The notes under the pieces are model-generated. The model was not told the origin of the DNA, searched no databases, and was given only the letters and a program-made list of their open reading frames with translations. This document shows, piece by piece, positions 20,350-22,523 of a stretch of 22,523 nt of DNA (positions are counted from its first letter, which is position 1; the number at the start of each line of letters is the position of its first letter). This stretch comes from Candidatus Moranbacteria bacterium UBA4824 (GTDB lineage Bacteria > Patescibacteriota > Minisyncoccia > Moranbacterales > UBA2206), in NCBI GenBank assembly GCA_002400405.1, contig DHFM01000065.1, positions 1 to 22,523 of the forward strand. The letters run 5' to 3'. The translations under genes and the position numbers were made by a program.

Positions 20350-21492
20350 ATGAAACAAAAAATACTGATTATTATCCACCCTCATTTTACCCTCCCCGGA
20401 GGAGCGGGGAAAGTTGCGCTGGAATTAGGCAAACAACTCTCCAAAGAAATGCGCGTGGTGATAATTGCACAAAAAATAAATCAAAATTATATCGATGAAT
20501 ATCCCGAGCTTGAATTTGAGAGTATCAATGGACCAATCACGAGCAGTTTTTTCTTTTGGTTTTTTTTCCCTTGGTGGTACCAAAAAACTGCTAAAATCAT
20601 AAACTCCCTAAGAAAAAAAGGAGAAGTGTCAATTCTTTGCAGTGTTTTTCCGGCTAATTGGATCGGGCTTTTGTATAAATCTTTTCACAAAGAAATCTCT
20701 TGCAGTTGGTTTTGCCATGAACCAAGTGCTTTCATCCACATCAAAAAATGGCGAAATGCAATAGCAAATCCGTTGAAAAGAAACCTAGCTAATCTATTCT
20801 CCCCTCTTTTTTCAATAATCGACAAAAAATTAACCACCTACGCCGATGAAATTTTTGCCAATTCAAACTATTCCAAAAAAATAATTCAAAAATGCTATCA
20901 AAGAGATTCCACTGTGATATATCCCGGGATAAATCATTCCTTTTATACTCCTATTCCTTTTGAGCAAAAGAAAAACTATATCCTAACGGTAGGCCGACTT
21001 ACAAAATTCAAAAATAACGATATGATAATCACCGCTTTGTCTAAAATAGAAAACAAAGAAATTTCACTTTATATCGTCGGCGACGGAGAAGAAAAAGAAA
21101 ATTTGCAAAAGTTGGCAAAAAAACTTAACATAGAAAATAGGGTGAGAATTTTTGCCAATATTTCCGATCAAGAAATTGTTCAATTTTACGCCCAAGCAAA
21201 AATATTCATATTGGGCTCAAAAAATGAACCATTTGGAATTGTGCCAATCGAAGCAATGTCTTGTGGAACGGCGGTTATTGTGGATAATTCAGGCGGACCA
21301 AGCGAAACTGTTTTGGATGGAAAAACGGGCAAACGGATTGATTTTGAAGTTGAAAACCTCACAAAAACAATCAATGAATTGTTAAGCGATGAAAAAACTC
21401 TGGAAGAAATGTCTATTTTCGCCAGAAAATATGCCCAAGAAAATTTCAGCTGGGAAAAATCAGTGGAAAAAATAAAAAGGAGTTTTCAATAA
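20350..21492 (+). CDS. GT4 glycosyltransferase
   Basis: The 380-residue GT-B enzyme has no membrane segments apart from a hydrophobic surface patch (SSFFFWFFFPWWYQ, 65-78) that could touch the membrane. Visible are the glycine-rich loop PGGAGKVALEL (16-26), FANSNYSKK (169-177), YPGINHSFY, the donor-site VGRLTKFKNN (214-223), VGDGEEKENL and the EX7E motif E293/E301 in KNEPFGIVPIEAM. The family retains anomeric configuration, commonly adding mannose, glucose or GlcNAc from nucleotide donors. It is followed 5 nt later by a GT2 gene, so the two are probably one operon. No Shine-Dalgarno site or clear promoter precedes it. Confidence 0.9.
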   Translation: MKQKILIIIHPHFTLPGGAGKVALELGKQLSKEMRVVIIAQKINQNYIDEYPELEFESINGPITSSFFFWFFFPWWYQKTAKIINSLRKKGEVSILCSVFPANWIGLLYKSFHKEISCSWFCHEPSAFIHIKKWRNAIANPLKRNLANLFSPLFSIIDKKLTTYADEIFANSNYSKKIIQKCYQRDSTVIYPGINHSFYTPIPFEQKKNYILTVGRLTKFKNNDMIITALSKIENKEISLYIVGDGEEKENLQKLAKKLNIENRVRIFANISDQEIVQFYAQAKIFILGSKNEPFGIVPIEAMSCGTAVIVDNSGGPSETVLDGKTGKRIDFEVENLTKTINELLSDEKTLEEMSIFARKYAQENFSWEKSVEKIKRSFQ

Positions 21493-21497
21493 AATAT

Positions 21498-22289
21498 ATG
21501 AAACTATCAATAATTACTCCAAGCTATAATCAGGGAAAATTCATCAGAGACACTTTCGATAGCATCCTCAATCAGAATATTGATTTTGAGTTGGAATATA
21601 TTTTAGTTGATGCAGTTTCAAAAGATGAAACATCAAAAATTGTTGAAGAATTTTCTCCGAAATTCAAAGCCAGTGGAATTGATTTTATTTATATCTGCGA
21701 AAAAGACAATGGCCAATCTGATGCTATTAATAAAGGTTTCCATTTGGCTACGGGAAATATCATAACCTATCTAAATTCGGATGATTTTTATGAACCAAAT
21801 TCCTTGCAAGCAGTAATTGAATATTTTGACAATAATCCAAAAATAAAATGGGCTTATGGGGGATGGAATCTTGTCAAAAAAAATTCCACAATATTTCGCA
21901 CGCTAAGTCCGCAAAAATATGACAAAGATGCTCTTTTGAATTATTGCAATATTGGACAACCTAGTTGTTTTTTTAGAAGAGAATTATTAGATGAAGTTGG
22001 TATGTTGGACGAAAATTTGCATCTAGCTATGGATTATGATTTATGGCTACGCTTTGCATCGAAATATGATGCTGGAATTATAGGAAAAATTATTTCCAAT
22101 ATGCGCTACTACGCTGAAGCAAAAAGTTCTGCCAAAACGATGGATCAACTTTTGGAAGCCTTACGAATTGGAAAAAAATATACCAAATTATTTAGCTTTA
22201 GAAGATTTGCTCAATATTTTTTTTATCTGAGAGGATTGATTGTCGTTCTACTTAGGATTTCAAAAATTCAAAGAAATATTTCACATTAA
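21498..22289 (+). CDS. GT2 glycosyltransferase (WcaA-like)
   Basis: The 263-residue GT-A enzyme has SIITPSYNQGKFIRDTFDSIL (4-24), EKDNGQSDAINKG (68-80), YLNSDDFYEP (91-100) and IGQPSCFFRRELLDEVG, then LAMDYDLWLRFASKYDAG. It is a paralog of the product of 13622-14410 but has a different C-terminus (FYLRGLIVVLLRIS). The usual DGGSTDGT loop here reads DAVSKDET (38-45), so the second and third motif residues differ from the common form; the catalytic NSDD is kept. This may alter donor binding. It is the second gene after the GT4. Its stop overlaps by 4 nt the end of the minus-strand gene entering from the right. Confidence 0.88.
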   Translation: MKLSIITPSYNQGKFIRDTFDSILNQNIDFELEYILVDAVSKDETSKIVEEFSPKFKASGIDFIYICEKDNGQSDAINKGFHLATGNIITYLNSDDFYEPNSLQAVIEYFDNNPKIKWAYGGWNLVKKNSTIFRTLSPQKYDKDALLNYCNIGQPSCFFRRELLDEVGMLDENLHLAMDYDLWLRFASKYDAGIIGKIISNMRYYAEAKSSAKTMDQLLEALRIGKKYTKLFSFRRFAQYFFYLRGLIVVLLRISKIQRNISH

Positions 22290-22523
22290 CTACTTAGATA
22301 GAGTTTTTTTAGATAGGCGTTAACCCTATTGGGTAAAAAAATCCTGATAAATAAAAAGAGTGATTCTTGAAAATCACGCAGGATATTTTTTGGATATTTT
22401 CTGCTGTAATAAAAAAATTCAAGCCAGGATTTCTTCTTTGAGCCATTTTCAATATAATAAAGTATTTTGAAATAGTGAGTTTTCCCTCGCATATATTTTA
22501 TCGCTTTTTGCATTTTTTCATTA
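22286..22523 (-). CDS. C-terminal end of an unidentified protein, cut by right edge
   Basis: The minus-strand frame is open from the window edge to a stop at 22286, giving about 78 residues. It is basic and aromatic (KAIKYMRGKTHYFKILYYI, FYYSRKYPKNILRDF, LFLFIRIFLPNRVNAYLKKLYL). This resembles the amphipathic C-terminal tails of surface-glycan GT2 enzymes, but no diagnostic motif is present, so the function is not assigned. The codon pattern and the tight convergent overlap with the GT2 stop support a real gene. An internal ATG at 22513 is probably not its start. Confidence 0.55.
   Translation of the reverse strand, partial: NEKMQKAIKYMRGKTHYFKILYYIENGSKKKSWLEFFYYSRKYPKNILRDFQESLFLFIRIFLPNRVNAYLKKLYLSS

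Noticed and set aside
22320..22375. Two small hairpins (ACCC/GGGT and GTGATT/AATCAC) as terminators of the last GT2 gene
   Set aside because: They lie inside the open frame of the minus-strand partial gene, the stems are short, and neither has a clear U-run in the right place.
1..22523. Alternative genetic code (UGA as glycine) expected in some CPR lineages
   Set aside because: The DUF2304, GT2 (13622) and GT2-GtrA genes all end at TGA at family-appropriate lengths.

Overview
The window is AT-rich DNA encoding mostly cell-surface glycan assembly. It looks like a candidate-phyla-radiation (Patescibacteria) bacterium. The evidence is the high density of small paralogous glycosyltransferases, weak or absent Shine-Dalgarno sites, and typical companion families: DUF2304, the four-helix-bundle S23 protein, GxxExxY, DUF4143 ATPase and LIC_10190-like membrane protein. 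At least three genes end in TGA, which argues against the UGA-glycine code of Gracilibacteria/SR1. No rRNA, tRNA, CRISPR array or transposase gene was seen.

Layout. 1-2846 (minus): two tandem paralogous multi-spanning GT-C-type glycosyltransferases, the left one cut by the window edge. 2901-4733 (plus): a third GT-C-type enzyme, divergent from them. 4905-11335 (minus): a compact five-gene cluster in transcription order GT2 (GtrB/ArnC-like), UDP-glucose 6-dehydrogenase, two paralogous membrane-anchored metallophosphoesterases, and a GT4 fused to a flippase-like membrane domain. 11552-14410 (plus): a GT2 / DUF2304 / GT2 run into which two small gene cassettes appear to have been inserted (S23 four-helix bundle; GxxExxY). 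14448-17215 (plus): GT2-GtrA fusion overlapping a large membrane protein. 17387-20028: DUF4143 ATPase facing an AbiEi/AbiEii type IV toxin-antitoxin pair. 20350-22289 (plus): GT4 and GT2, then the tail of a minus-strand gene at the right edge.

Together the genes suggest that a lipid-linked sugar is made by GtrB-like enzymes, UDP-glucuronate is supplied by the dehydrogenase, glycans are extended by GT2/GT4 enzymes, and the products are moved and transferred outside the membrane by flippase-like and GT-C proteins. The order of action is inference.

The most notable content is non-genic. (1) A 106-bp inverted-repeat element (ends CCCCCACACC) lies in frame inside the GT-C gene at 1194-2846 and explains almost all of its length difference from its tandem paralog; a second 106-bp copy lies at 11348-11453. 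(2) Two other hairpin-like elements share GGACTTACGC ends. (3) The S23 and GxxExxY genes are each enclosed by inverted arrays of a short motif (TCAA; TGATT) with mirrored spacing, like small mobile cassettes. The GxxExxY cassette supplies the stop codon of the gene beside it. (4) The 3' tail of one GT2 gene occurs three times and marks the borders of two accessory modules. (5) One phosphoesterase paralog has lost both histidines of a single metal site.
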